Shown here piece after piece: positions 1-8,143 of a stretch of DNA of 64,000 bases (within the stretch, counting starts at the first letter, position 1; every line of letters begins with the position of its first letter). Made by a program: the position numbers and the translations under genes. The notes beneath the pieces are model-generated. The model had not been told where the DNA came from. It did not search any database and saw only the letters and a list, made by a program, of their open reading frames with translations. This stretch comes from Candidatus Gastranaerophilales bacterium (lineage in GTDB: Bacteria > Cyanobacteriota > Vampirovibrionia > Gastranaerophilales > Gastranaerophilaceae), in NCBI GenBank assembly GCA_944324225.1, contig CALUVL010000009.1:1-64000 (forward strand). Direction: 5' to 3'.

Positions 1-78
1 GCCTTGCAAACAGAATATGACAGCATCAAGTCAATAATAGAAAAGACAGTAGAACGCAACTTAAAGCTGTATTCATAG
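1..78 (+). CDS. C-terminal end of an unidentified protein (partial)
   Basis: The frame is open from the first base and closes at TAG 76-78. It encodes 25 residues rich in Lys, Glu and Ile that look like an amphipathic helix, ending in LKLYS. The start and nearly all of the protein lie upstream of the window, so no family can be named. It points the same way as the TPR gene that follows, but a good promoter lies between them, so they need not share a transcript. Confidence 0.5.
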   Translation, partial: ALQTEYDSIKSIIEKTVERNLKLYS

Positions 79-104
79 GATTTGAACATAAAAAATTAAT
101 ATAC

Positions 105-133
105 TTGCGAAATAATTTCAAAGGCATTATCAT
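105..133 (+). promoter_or_regulatory. sigma-70 type promoter of the TPR gene
   Basis: TTGCGA (105-110), a 17-base spacer and TATCAT (128-133) form a good housekeeping-type promoter. Transcription would begin near 140, just before the AAGAGG ribosome binding site (141-146) and the GTG start at 152. The same -35 hexamer, TTGCGA, occurs in the predicted atp operon promoter. Confidence 0.6.
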
Positions 134-151
134 ATTGTGTAAGAGGTTGTA

Positions 152-1255
152 GTGAACAGGCGTAAATTTTCTAAAATATTTTCAATACTGTTTTTTATAG
201 CTTTTGTCGTAACTGTTTATCTTTTCCCGAACTGGTATGTAATGCAAATTAATAAAGTCCGCGGCATGTATCTGGTATGGCAGGGTGACAAAGCTCTTAG
301 GAAGTTTGAGATTCAGGATGCAATTGGGTATTATCTGAAAGGCCTTGAATTATACCCCGGTCATTACAGTGCATGGTTTAACTTAGGCAATATTTATGTC
401 TTGTATGAAGATTACTACTCAGCTGCCGATGCTTACGAAAATGCAATTAAATACAACCCGAATTACGTTATCGCAAGAATGAATTATGGTATAATTTCCG
501 CAGAACGTCTTGGTGATTTCGATGGCGCAATTGAGCAATATAATACAATTTTGGGTATTAGAAGAAAACTTGTTTATATTCCGTATGTTTTTAATAATTT
601 AAAGAGTTATAAAACTAATATAGGTCTTGCTTATTATAATATGGGCGTAGCATACAGACAGAAATCAATTTACGAGGAAAACGCAAGAGGGTATCAGGAA
701 GAATTAAACCTGAAAAAATCAATCACTTATTATAAAGAAGCAATAAAAATATTAAAGGATAATTATGATGCTTATTACAATTTAGGTCTGGCTTTTCAGC
801 TTTATGGCGATTTGAGAAGTGCTGGGCTTGCATATTGCAAGGCAATTGAGGTTGCCCCTCTTAATTATGATGCTCATTATAATCTGGCATTGTTGCTTAG
901 AGAACTCAAATTTTATAAGGAATCAATTGTTGAAATGCAAAAGGCTACTCTTTTGATAACAGAAAATGACAAATCCTCATATAGACAACAGTATGTTTTT
1001 CAGGTTCTGAATGATATCTCACGGAGATATATGGAAACTAAAGGCCGAATTAATTATCTAGTTGAAAACGAAAGTGAAAATGAATCCTCTATGGAGGCCG
1101 CAGCCAGGTCTGTAAATTATGATAATGGACATTTTACAATGGATAATGATTTTGATAAATCCATGTACGAAAACTTTAGCAAATGCGGGTCTCTAAAGCT
1201 GTTTGTAGAAGAAGGTGTTAATATTGATGAAATTCTGACACGTCAGACTTTCTGA
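152..1255 (+). CDS. membrane-anchored TPR-repeat protein
   Basis: The protein has 367 residues. A basic N-terminus (MNRRKFSK) is followed by one hydrophobic segment at about residues 9-26, which probably anchors it in the inner membrane. Tetratricopeptide repeats follow, with recurring Gly-Asn-x-Tyr and Tyr-Asn-Leu-Gly/Ala positions and Ala-x-x-x-Tyr-x-x-Ala-Ile/Leu helices between about residues 45 and 270. The last 80 residues are acidic and not repeat-like. TPR arrays hold protein partners together; no partner can be read from this locus. The GTG start is chosen because AAGAGG lies five bases upstream. It is convergent with the sugar permease genes, with only two bases between them. A second, longer TPR protein lies at 59280. 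The TPR assignment is firm and the specific role is unknown. Confidence 0.85.
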   Translation: MNRRKFSKIFSILFFIAFVVTVYLFPNWYVMQINKVRGMYLVWQGDKALRKFEIQDAIGYYLKGLELYPGHYSAWFNLGNIYVLYEDYYSAADAYENAIKYNPNYVIARMNYGIISAERLGDFDGAIEQYNTILGIRRKLVYIPYVFNNLKSYKTNIGLAYYNMGVAYRQKSIYEENARGYQEELNLKKSITYYKEAIKILKDNYDAYYNLGLAFQLYGDLRSAGLAYCKAIEVAPLNYDAHYNLALLLRELKFYKESIVEMQKATLLITENDKSSYRQQYVFQVLNDISRRYMETKGRINYLVENESENESSMEAAARSVNYDNGHFTMDNDFDKSMYENFSKCGSLKLFVEEGVNIDEILTRQTF

Positions 1256-1257
1256 TC

Positions 1258-2100
1258 TTATCCTTTTACAGCTCCTTCATTTTCGCCTGAAATAAAGTAT
1301 CTTTGCATGCAAAGAAAAAATATTATAATCGGAATCGTTGAAAGAATTGACCCAGCAGCGATAAATCTCCAGTTGGAACTGAACATTCCCTGAAGATTGT
1401 TAACCCCGACCGGAAGAGTGTACATAGCGTCTTTAGTAAGCACAATGCTCGGCCACAAGAATTCTCCCCAGCTTCCGATAAAAGTAAAAATCGCAAGCAC
1501 TGCAAGCGACGGTTTAACCATCGGAAGCAATACTTTGGTAAAAATTTGAAAAACATTGCACCCGTCTACAATTGCGGCTTCTTCCATCTCTTTAGGTATT
1601 CCCAAGAAAGCCTGACGCATAAGGAATATTCCGAATGCGCTGACTGCAAACGGCATAATCAATCCGACGTATCCTGCAAAATTATTTACGCTGTCCACAA
1701 GGTGAAGCTTTAAGGTTATCAGGTAAACCGGAAGCATAATTGCCTGAAACGGAATCATAATGGTTGCAAGTATTGCAAAGAATGTTATTTTTTTACCCTT
1801 GAACTCCATTCTCGCAAGCGGATATCCGGCCATGGAAGATAAAATAAGATTCAAAAGCACTGTTCCGCCCGCTACAATCATTGAGTTTACAAAATATCCG
1901 ATGAAATTTACCTTATCCCAGACGCCTGTATAGTTTGCAAGGGTAAAGTCTGTCGGTATTATTGTCGGCGGGTAGGCAAAAATATTTTCGCTGTTTCCTT
2001 TTAGTGATGTTGATATAAGCCATATAAAAGGAAATATCGATAAAATGGATGTTATTATTAAAATTATATGTATAGGTAAATTTTTGAATAATTTTTTCAT
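1258..2100 (-). CDS. carbohydrate ABC transporter permease, MalG-type
   Basis: This 280-residue inner-membrane protein belongs to the MalG/UgpE group of binding-protein-dependent transport permeases. It begins with a hydrophobic segment and Ser-Thr-Ser-Leu-Lys-Gly, typical of MalG N-termini, and has about six membrane spans. The cytoplasmic coupling loop that contacts the ATPase is present as EEAAIVDGCNVFQIF followed by KVLLPMVKP, near residues 172-196. It overlaps the upstream permease gene by four bases (ATGA), so the two are translationally coupled and should form a heterodimeric channel. No solute-binding protein or ATPase gene lies in the window, so the substrate cannot be assigned beyond a sugar or sugar-phosphate ester. 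The ATPase may be a shared MsmX-like protein encoded elsewhere (inference). Confidence 0.9.
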   Translation of the reverse strand: MKKLFKNLPIHIILIITSILSIFPFIWLISTSLKGNSENIFAYPPTIIPTDFTLANYTGVWDKVNFIGYFVNSMIVAGGTVLLNLILSSMAGYPLARMEFKGKKITFFAILATIMIPFQAIMLPVYLITLKLHLVDSVNNFAGYVGLIMPFAVSAFGIFLMRQAFLGIPKEMEEAAIVDGCNVFQIFTKVLLPMVKPSLAVLAIFTFIGSWGEFLWPSIVLTKDAMYTLPVGVNNLQGMFSSNWRFIAAGSILSTIPIIIFFLCMQRYFISGENEGAVKG

Positions 2101-2969
2101 ATTTGATACCTGTTTTTCTCAAAGAATAGGATATTTACAAGCGACAGCGCAAGAACAATTACCAGAAGCACAACTGCCATCGCCGAAGCAAATCCGAGAT
2201 CAAGATTTTCAAACGCACGTTCATAAATATAATAAACAATTGTTTTGCTTGAATTTAGAGGCCCGCCCTTTGTCATAACATAAATTTCCGCAAAAACTTT
2301 CATTGCAGAAATTGCGCTGATTGTTGTCACAAGCGCAATTGTCGGCATAATATGCGGAATTGTGACGGTCAAATGTTTTCTGAAAAATCCGGCACCGTCA
2401 ATTTCGCAGGCTTCATAAAGTTCTTTTGGAACACTCATGAGTGCAGCCAGATAAATCATCATATAATACCCGATTCCTTTCCAGATAGTTACGATTATTA
2501 CCGAATACAATGCCCAATTCGGATCTGTAAGCCATCCGATTTTGGACAGCCCGAGAGTCGTAACTATGAAATTCAAAATTCCTTCGTCAGCGTAAAGCCA
2601 TTTAAAAGCAATTGCTGCAACAACTATTGATACGATTACAGGAAGATAAATGAGAATTTTGTATAAGGTCACCCCCCTTATCTGCCTGTTCAGGAGCACT
2701 GCAAGGAAAAGCGGTACTATCGCCAGAATCGGAACAGCAACAATTAGATAGATGAAAGTGTTCAACAAAACTTTATAGAAAATCGGACTGTGGAATAGTT
2801 TTGTGTAATTTTCAAATCCCGCAAACTGCGCATGGTAAATGCTGTTTGAATAGTCCATAAAACTCAATGCAAATGTTTGAAAAAAAGGGATAAAAAAGAA
2901 TATAACAAGCACAATTACAGCCGGCATTAAAAACAGATATGGAGCATATTTGCAATAATACTTAAACAT
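2097..2969 (-). CDS. carbohydrate ABC transporter permease, MalF/UgpA-type
   Basis: This 290-residue polytopic membrane protein is the partner of the MalG-type permease. The N-terminus FKYYCKYAPYLFLMPAVI is typical of UgpA/LacF-type permeases, which lack the large MalF periplasmic insert. The coupling loop reads ELYEACEIDGAGFFRKH followed by IPHIMPT near residues 182-207. Six membrane spans are expected. No Shine-Dalgarno sequence is visible before the ATG, but a promoter is placed so that transcription starts on the start codon (see 2976-3004). The genes read away from the Usp gene and appear to form a two-gene operon. Confidence 0.9.
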   Translation of the reverse strand: MFKYYCKYAPYLFLMPAVIVLVIFFFIPFFQTFALSFMDYSNSIYHAQFAGFENYTKLFHSPIFYKVLLNTFIYLIVAVPILAIVPLFLAVLLNRQIRGVTLYKILIYLPVIVSIVVAAIAFKWLYADEGILNFIVTTLGLSKIGWLTDPNWALYSVIIVTIWKGIGYYMMIYLAALMSVPKELYEACEIDGAGFFRKHLTVTIPHIMPTIALVTTISAISAMKVFAEIYVMTKGGPLNSSKTIVYYIYERAFENLDLGFASAMAVVLLVIVLALSLVNILFFEKNRYQI

Positions 2970-2975
2970 AAGTCA

Positions 2976-3004
2976 ATTATTGCATTTTTTAACCTGCCGG
3001 TCAA
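2976..3004 (-). promoter_or_regulatory. promoter giving a predicted leaderless permease mRNA
   Basis: On the minus strand there is TTGACC (3004-2999), a 17-base spacer, and AATAAT (2981-2976) preceded by TGC, making an extended -10. Six bases separate the -10 from the ATG at 2969, so the expected first transcribed base is the A of the start codon. No ribosome binding site is present, which fits leaderless translation. Confidence 0.55.
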
Positions 3005-3011
3005 TAATTTA

Positions 3012-3869
3012 TCACTCCTTAAAAATTAAAATATCGCATTTTGAATTTTCCAAAACTTTTTTGCTGACCGAACCGAGCAAAAAATCTTGCATTTTGGTTT
3101 TGCCTTTGCTTCCTGTAACTATAAGATCTGTGTGTTTTGAGGCCGCATAGTCAAGAATTTTTTGTGCTGGATTTCCGCTGAGTACAACTCCTTCAGTGAC
3201 TAAAAAGCCCTTATGTTTAAATCTCTCTGTCAAATCATGAAGAGTTTTTTGTGAAAATTTTTCCTGTTGTTCTTCAATTGCCAGTATCCAGTTAGAATCA
3301 AGGGTACCATTTAAAAATAGCATATCTGCTGTTTCATTTACAGTGCATAGGTAAATTTCCTTATCCTCAAGATTTAATTCAGCAAGCGCTCTTGTGATTG
3401 CCAGATTAGCACTGTCTGTTCCGTCTGTTGCAAAGAGAATTTTTTTGCCGCTGTTTTCTTCTTTCGAAATGTAGGTAGAAAGTCCTTCACTGTATGCAAT
3501 TTCTCTCGATACGGAGCCGAGCCACTTTTGGATTCCCTTCTTGCCGTGTGAACCCAAAAGTATTAAATCATATTTTTCTTTTGTACTTTGTTCAATAATG
3601 CTTTCAACAGCACTTCCACATTGTTTGACTGTTTCCCCACAAAGTATTCCGTTTGCTTCAATTTCCTTTTTCGTGTATTCAAGAATATCGTCAGCAATGT
3701 TTGCGCATGAATTATTAAAACCTTCTGCTTCAACAATAACATTGTCTGGAAGAAAACTCCAGTCAATAACACAAATAGTGTCCATAATCACATCTTTTGC
3801 CCATTTGGAAAAGTTGTGAAGTGCATTATAACTTATTTTTGAGCCGTCTGTGCAAAATAAAACTTTCAT
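3012..3869 (-). CDS. universal stress protein with two tandem Usp domains
   Basis: The protein has 285 residues and two UspA-fold domains, at about 1-135 and 142-285. The ATP-binding signature Gly-x2-Gly-x9-Gly-Ser is exact in the second domain (GSKGKTKMQDFLLGSVS). The first domain has the same motif with one residue fewer (GSHGKKGIQKWLGSVS), so it may bind nucleotide differently or not at all. Tandem Usp proteins are usually soluble cytoplasmic nucleotide-binding stress or energy-state sensors; the precise role here is unknown. The ATG is preceded by AAGGAG at good spacing. The gene stands alone, followed by the ABC permease promoter. Confidence 0.9.
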   Translation of the reverse strand: MKVLFCTDGSKISYNALHNFSKWAKDVIMDTICVIDWSFLPDNVIVEAEGFNNSCANIADDILEYTKKEIEANGILCGETVKQCGSAVESIIEQSTKEKYDLILLGSHGKKGIQKWLGSVSREIAYSEGLSTYISKEENSGKKILFATDGTDSANLAITRALAELNLEDKEIYLCTVNETADMLFLNGTLDSNWILAIEEQQEKFSQKTLHDLTERFKHKGFLVTEGVVLSGNPAQKILDYAASKHTDLIVTGSKGKTKMQDFLLGSVSKKVLENSKCDILIFKE

Positions 3870-3959
3870 AATTATCTCCTTAATCTTTGTATGTGTTTTA
3901 TTTAATATAAATTATGTTAAGGAAAATTAAATTATCTGGTATTCTATATTTTTTTTTGT

Positions 3960-3965
3960 TATCAT
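3960..3965 (+). promoter_or_regulatory. candidate extended -10 element for the sigma-factor gene
   Basis: TATCAT at 3960-3965 is preceded by TGT (3957-3959), making an extended -10. No convincing -35 hexamer is seen at 16-18 bases upstream. Transcription from here would give a leader of about 33 bases before the ATG at 4005. Confidence 0.35.
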
Positions 3966-4004
3966 ATTGTTAGGAATTAGTTTCTAGGATAAAGTGTTGT
4001 AGTT

Positions 4005-4616
4005 ATGACTGCTGAACAAAAGGTTAACCTCAGGGATTACAAAAATTTAATTGAAACAATTGCAAAGGTTGAATATCAAAAATTTTCAGTTTCGCATTTG
4101 ATAGAGCTTCCGGAATTAATAAATATCGGAAACCATACACTATACGTACTATTTAAAAATAATTCACCGGAAAACTACAATAGCACCTATCTTTCAACTG
4201 CTATCAAATGGGCTATAAGAAACGAAGTCAGACGACGCTACAAATGGTACACTTTAAAGAACAGAAAACAGCAGATGCAGGAAGCTGAAGAGGCGAATGA
4301 ATTAAGAGTTGAAGTATATAAGACGATTCTTTCAATAGATGAGATGCAGGATTCGGATATGCCGACACAGATTAAGGCAGAAGACAAAACTCCTGAAGAG
4401 TCTATTGAATTTGCAGAGTTGAAGGCTCATATTCTAGATGCAATGAAACGTCTGCCGTGTCGTGAAAGAGAATTAATCGAATATAAATTTTTTAAAGAAA
4501 AAAAGCTTCGTGAAATAGCTGAAGAATTTGATATTTCACAATCAAGAATTTCAAGAATAATTCAATCAGGACTTGATAAAATTAAAAAAGACTTGAAAAA
4601 ACAGGGGATTATTTGA
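4005..4616 (+). CDS. sigma-70 family RNA polymerase sigma factor
   Basis: The protein has 203 residues. A region-2-like helix (YLSTAIKWAIRNEVRRRYKW, about residues 64-83) would bind core polymerase and the -10 element. A C-terminal region 4 (RLPCRERELIEYKFF, then LREIAEEFDISQSRISRIIQ) carries the helix-turn-helix for the -35 element. An acidic linker joins them. The shape resembles alternative sigma factors of the FliA/SigF size class rather than the primary sigma factor. There is no strong ribosome binding site. Its stop overlaps the first codon of gcvPB (TTGA, 4613-4616), so the two genes are co-transcribed and probably translationally coupled. Its regulon cannot be deduced from the sequence. 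Confidence 0.88.
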   Translation: MTAEQKVNLRDYKNLIETIAKVEYQKFSVSHLIELPELINIGNHTLYVLFKNNSPENYNSTYLSTAIKWAIRNEVRRRYKWYTLKNRKQQMQEAEEANELRVEVYKTILSIDEMQDSDMPTQIKAEDKTPEESIEFAELKAHILDAMKRLPCRERELIEYKFFKEKKLREIAEEFDISQSRISRIIQSGLDKIKKDLKKQGII

Positions 4617-6049
4617 AGTTTATGAAAACAATTTTTGAAAAAAATAATAATACTGGCGGTATATCTTTTACTGATGAAGAAATACATGTCGATTTTATTG
4701 ATAAAAAATTATTAAGAACTAACTCCTGTGGTTTGCCGGATATTGGCGAACTTGAAGTAATGAGGCATTACAAAGAACTTTCAGACAGAAATTTTTGTAT
4801 TGAAAAAGGCTTTTATCCTCTCGGTTCCTGTACAATGAAATATAATCCAAAAGTCGGGGAATTTTTGGCATCATTAGAGGGGTTTGCAAATCTTCATCCT
4901 TTGCAGTCTGATGAGGATTCGCAGGGTGCTCTTGAATTGATGTATAAGCTTCAGGAATCTTTGAAAAAAATTACGGGTATGGATGCAATATCACTTCAGC
5001 CGGCAGCAGGTGCTCATGGCGAATTGACCGGCATGATGGTTATAAAAAAGTTTTTTGAAGTTAAAGGTGAAAAAAGAACTAAAGTTATAGTACCGGATTC
5101 TGCGCATGGTACAAATCCGGCAAGTGCAGCGCTTTGCGGGTTTGAAATTGTTTCGGTAAAATCAAACGAAAAAGGGCAGGTTGATATAGAGGATTTGAAA
5201 GGTCTTCTGGGGCCTGATGTTGCCGCAATAATGATGACAAATCCTAATACTCTCGGAATTTTTGAAGAAAAAGTTCTTGAAATTTCTGAACTTATGCACA
5301 AAAACGGGTCGCTGTTATACTATGACGGAGCTAATTTCAATGCAATTATGGGGTATACAAATCCAAAACTTATGGGTTTTGATGTTGTGCATCTGAATCT
5401 TCATAAAACCTTTGCAACCCCTCATGGCGGCGGCGGCCCGGGTGCAGGCCCTGTCGGAGTGGTTAAAGAACTTGCTGAATTTTTGCCGTCGCCTGTTATA
5501 GATTTTGACGGGCAAAAATACTTTAAAAATTTTAACCTCAAACATTCAATTGGTAAAGTTCGTGATTTCAGCGGCAGTTTCGGGGTTCTGGTAAGAGCTT
5601 ATGCCTATATTCTTATGATGGGCAAAAATCTCAAAGAAGCAAGCGAAAATGCGGTTTTGAACGCTAATTACCTAAAAGAAAAACTTAAAAATTATTTTAC
5701 ACTTCCGTATGATGTTCTTTGCAAGCACGAATTTGTACTTTCAGCAGAGGATTTGAAGCATAAAACCGGTGTTTCGGCTTTAAATATAGCAAAGGCCTTG
5801 ATGGACGGCAATACACATCCGCCGACGATTTATTTCCCTCTGATTGTTCATGAAGCAATGATGGTTGAGCCGACGGAAAGCGAAACAAAAGAACGGATGG
5901 ATGAGTTTGTTGATATTATGGTAAAAATATACAATGAAGCAGAATCAAACTCTGAAAAATTAATTTCGGCTCCGCACAATACTCCTGTTAAGCGTGTGGA
6001 TGAAACTCTTGCTGCAAGACATCCTGATTTGTGCTTCAAAGCGGAATAA
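4613..6049 (+). CDS. gcvPB: glycine dehydrogenase (decarboxylating) subunit 2
   Basis: This is the PLP-binding half of the two-subunit P-protein of the glycine cleavage system. That enzyme decarboxylates glycine and passes the aminomethyl group to the lipoyl H-protein. The 478-residue length fits GcvPB. The PLP lysine is in LHKTFATPHGGGGPGAGP at about K265, and SLQPAAGAHGE and PDSAHGTNPASA are characteristic family blocks. The gcvPA, gcvT and gcvH genes are not adjacent. The start could be TTG 4613, overlapping the sigma gene with AGGGGA close upstream, or ATG 4622; the coupling favours the first. Its neighbour downstream (38-base gap) is the activase-related protein. Confidence 0.93.
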   Translation: MKFMKTIFEKNNNTGGISFTDEEIHVDFIDKKLLRTNSCGLPDIGELEVMRHYKELSDRNFCIEKGFYPLGSCTMKYNPKVGEFLASLEGFANLHPLQSDEDSQGALELMYKLQESLKKITGMDAISLQPAAGAHGELTGMMVIKKFFEVKGEKRTKVIVPDSAHGTNPASAALCGFEIVSVKSNEKGQVDIEDLKGLLGPDVAAIMMTNPNTLGIFEEKVLEISELMHKNGSLLYYDGANFNAIMGYTNPKLMGFDVVHLNLHKTFATPHGGGGPGAGPVGVVKELAEFLPSPVIDFDGQKYFKNFNLKHSIGKVRDFSGSFGVLVRAYAYILMMGKNLKEASENAVLNANYLKEKLKNYFTLPYDVLCKHEFVLSAEDLKHKTGVSALNIAKALMDGNTHPPTIYFPLIVHEAMMVEPTESETKERMDEFVDIMVKIYNEAESNSEKLISAPHNTPVKRVDETLAARHPDLCFKAE

Positions 6050-6087
6050 AAATTTTATTATACAAATTAAATGAAAGGCAGAATAAA

Positions 6088-7248
6088 TTGACTGATAAAG
6101 ATAAAAAAATAAAAGTTTCATTTCCCCATATGGGAACAATATATATAGCGTGGTCAGCGGCATTAAGAAAGGTCGGTGTTGAACCTTATGTTCCGCCATA
6201 CACAAGCAAAAGAACACTTTCACTCGGAACAAAGTATTCGCCTGAAGCAATTTGTCTTCCATACAAGCTTATTATGGGCAATTTTATAGAAGCAATAGAA
6301 GGCGGGGCTGATTACGTTGCAATGATTTCATCTCCAGGATGCTGCAGATTGGGCGAGTATGGCAAATGTATTAACAATGCCCTTTCTGATTTAGGTTATC
6401 ATGCAAATTATATAGAATTGCAGTTGTACGATGGAATTCAGGGAATTTATAATTTTTTGAAAGAAGTTTCTCATAAAAATGATCCTGTGCTGTTCATAAG
6501 AGCTATTGTGCTTGCAATAAGAAAAGTGTTTATACTGGACGATTTGCAGGCAAGATTATCCTATTTAAGAGCAAGAGAATTGAATTTCGGTGATTCAGAA
6601 AAACAATTTAACAAAGCTTTGAAAATAATTGATGATGCAATGAGTACACGTCAGCTTAATAATGCTAAAAAGCTCGCATTTGCTGAAATGGATAAAGTTA
6701 AATATGATCCAAATAAAGAAGTATTGCATGTAGATATTACAGGTGAAATTTATCTTGTATGTGACAAATTTTCCAATCAGGATATTGTCAAAGAACTTGG
6801 TAAAATGGGGGTTGAAACAAGAAAAAGTTTAACAGTAAGCGGATTTTTAAAGGATGCAATAATTCCTAAAATTTTCCGCAAAGGCGAAACTCATTTACAA
6901 AGAGCAAACCGTCTGGCGAAACCTTATTTGATGAGAGATATAGGCGGAGATGCTCTTGAATGTGTGTCAGATGTTGCTTATGCAAATGAAAGGGATATTG
7001 ATGGTATAATTCATATAAGTCCTTTCACCTGTATGCCGGAAATAATGTCACAGAATATATTTCCTGCAATGAGAGAAAATTGTGATATACCTATTCTGCC
7101 TCTGATAATGGATGAACAAACCGGAAAAGCCGGCTATTTAACACGTTTAGAAGCATTTGTTGATTTGATGAAACGCCGTAAACGAAGACGGGCTATGGGG
7201 CTTAATAAGAAAAACACAGAAGAAAAACAGGAAGAAGTTCTTAAGTAA
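6088..7248 (+). CDS. acyl-CoA dehydratase activase-related protein (DUF2229-like)
   Basis: The protein has 386 residues from the TTG at 6088, chosen because AAAGG lies nine bases upstream. An earlier in-frame start at 6031 lies inside gcvPB and lacks a site. It resembles the non-ATPase part of the large proteins related to the 2-hydroxyglutaryl-CoA dehydratase activator. Shared features are FPHMGTIYIAWSAALRKVG at the start, conserved Cys in EAICLPYK, SSPGCCRLGEYGKC and SPFTCMPE, and the C-terminal block MDEQTGKAGYLTRLEAFVD. Cysteine clusters suggest an Fe-S site (inference). No activator ATPase domain is fused. A related protein lies at 33365-34441, and the two may be parts of one complex. 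Exact function is unknown. Confidence 0.75.
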   Translation: MTDKDKKIKVSFPHMGTIYIAWSAALRKVGVEPYVPPYTSKRTLSLGTKYSPEAICLPYKLIMGNFIEAIEGGADYVAMISSPGCCRLGEYGKCINNALSDLGYHANYIELQLYDGIQGIYNFLKEVSHKNDPVLFIRAIVLAIRKVFILDDLQARLSYLRARELNFGDSEKQFNKALKIIDDAMSTRQLNNAKKLAFAEMDKVKYDPNKEVLHVDITGEIYLVCDKFSNQDIVKELGKMGVETRKSLTVSGFLKDAIIPKIFRKGETHLQRANRLAKPYLMRDIGGDALECVSDVAYANERDIDGIIHISPFTCMPEIMSQNIFPAMRENCDIPILPLIMDEQTGKAGYLTRLEAFVDLMKRRKRRRAMGLNKKNTEEKQEEVLK

Positions 7249-7294
7249 ACTGCAGGTTATTTAATTCAAAATTTATGAGGTTAATATAATATAT

Positions 7295-8143
7295 ATGTTT
7301 AAACTTTTTAAAGAGGCGTTTAAAACTGCAAATGATTGTATAATACTGGCAATACCGCTTGTGTTATTTATGTGGATTTTGTCGTTTTATTTCGGGTTTT
7401 CAAATTCTGTTGTGAACTCACCAGCGGAAATTATTCTTGCATTTATAACTGTATTGTTTATGACCGGAGCGTTTTTATCCGGCTGGTTTTATATGGTAAA
7501 AAAAGCTATTGAAATTTCTCATAAAGTATTTGTGCTGGATGCAGACAGAGCAAAGGCAACAATGAATCTTTTTAAAGATATTCCATATGGTATAGGACAG
7601 TATTTTCTGGCATTTGTGTTGATGTTATTGGCTTTTTTGTTAATTGTTGCGATTGCTGCAATGGTTGTATATTTAATTGGAGATATCTATATTGGTAATG
7701 TGTTTACTCCAGAGCAGCTGAGTTCCGCATTATCTTCAACTCAGGATATGAAGACTTTTATTGAGTCTCTTGATAATGAACAACTAATAAAACTTAACTT
7801 ATGGAATCTGCTAATTATGGGAACTACAACTGTTTTATCTTTTATTTTGATGTTGTGGATTCCTGAAATTATTTATAAAACAGTAAATCCATTATTAGCA
7901 CTTTTCCGCTCAATAAAAAAAGTTTTTGTTAAATTTAAGACCTCATTAGGAGTATTTATATATATATCAGTTTTAAACTTGGTGATGTCGTTTATAGGAA
8001 CCTTCACGCTTATTAATCCTCTGCTGTATATTTTAATAATGGTAATTTATTTTTACTTTATTATATATGTCGTAATTTTGTTGTTCCTTTATTATGAAAG
8101 AGAATTTAGTGGAGCAGAATGCGGTGAAGAAACAAAAGCCTAA
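7295..8143 (+). CDS. polytopic membrane protein of unknown function
   Basis: The 282-residue protein has about six hydrophobic stretches, including IILAIPLVLFMWILSF, FLAFVLMLLAFLLIVAIAAM and the C-terminal VIYFYFIIYVVILLFLYY. Soluble loops are short, with one longer polar loop at about residues 135-165. I do not recognise a family; the layout resembles small integral membrane proteins of the DUF4013 or glycerophosphodiester membrane-domain kind, which is only a resemblance. The end overlaps the start region of miaA, so the genes are likely co-transcribed. Its ribosome binding site (GAGG, 14 bases before ATG) is rather distant. Confidence 0.7.
   Translation: MFKLFKEAFKTANDCIILAIPLVLFMWILSFYFGFSNSVVNSPAEIILAFITVLFMTGAFLSGWFYMVKKAIEISHKVFVLDADRAKATMNLFKDIPYGIGQYFLAFVLMLLAFLLIVAIAAMVVYLIGDIYIGNVFTPEQLSSALSSTQDMKTFIESLDNEQLIKLNLWNLLIMGTTTVLSFILMLWIPEIIYKTVNPLLALFRSIKKVFVKFKTSLGVFIYISVLNLVMSFIGTFTLINPLLYILIMVIYFYFIIYVVILLFLYYEREFSGAECGEETKA

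Noticed and set aside
3870-4004. small RNA or riboswitch before the sigma-factor gene
   Set aside because: Only AT-rich sequence, a possible -10 box and the Usp ribosome site are visible; no stem of note.
6031-6087. upstream start for the activase-related gene inside gcvPB
   Set aside because: No ribosome site; TTG 6088 has AAAGG at nine bases and restores the usual family N-terminus.
8094-8123. earlier miaA start
   Set aside because: No ribosome site before ATG 8094, whereas GTG 8124 has GGAG at nine bases and places the P-loop at the normal distance.
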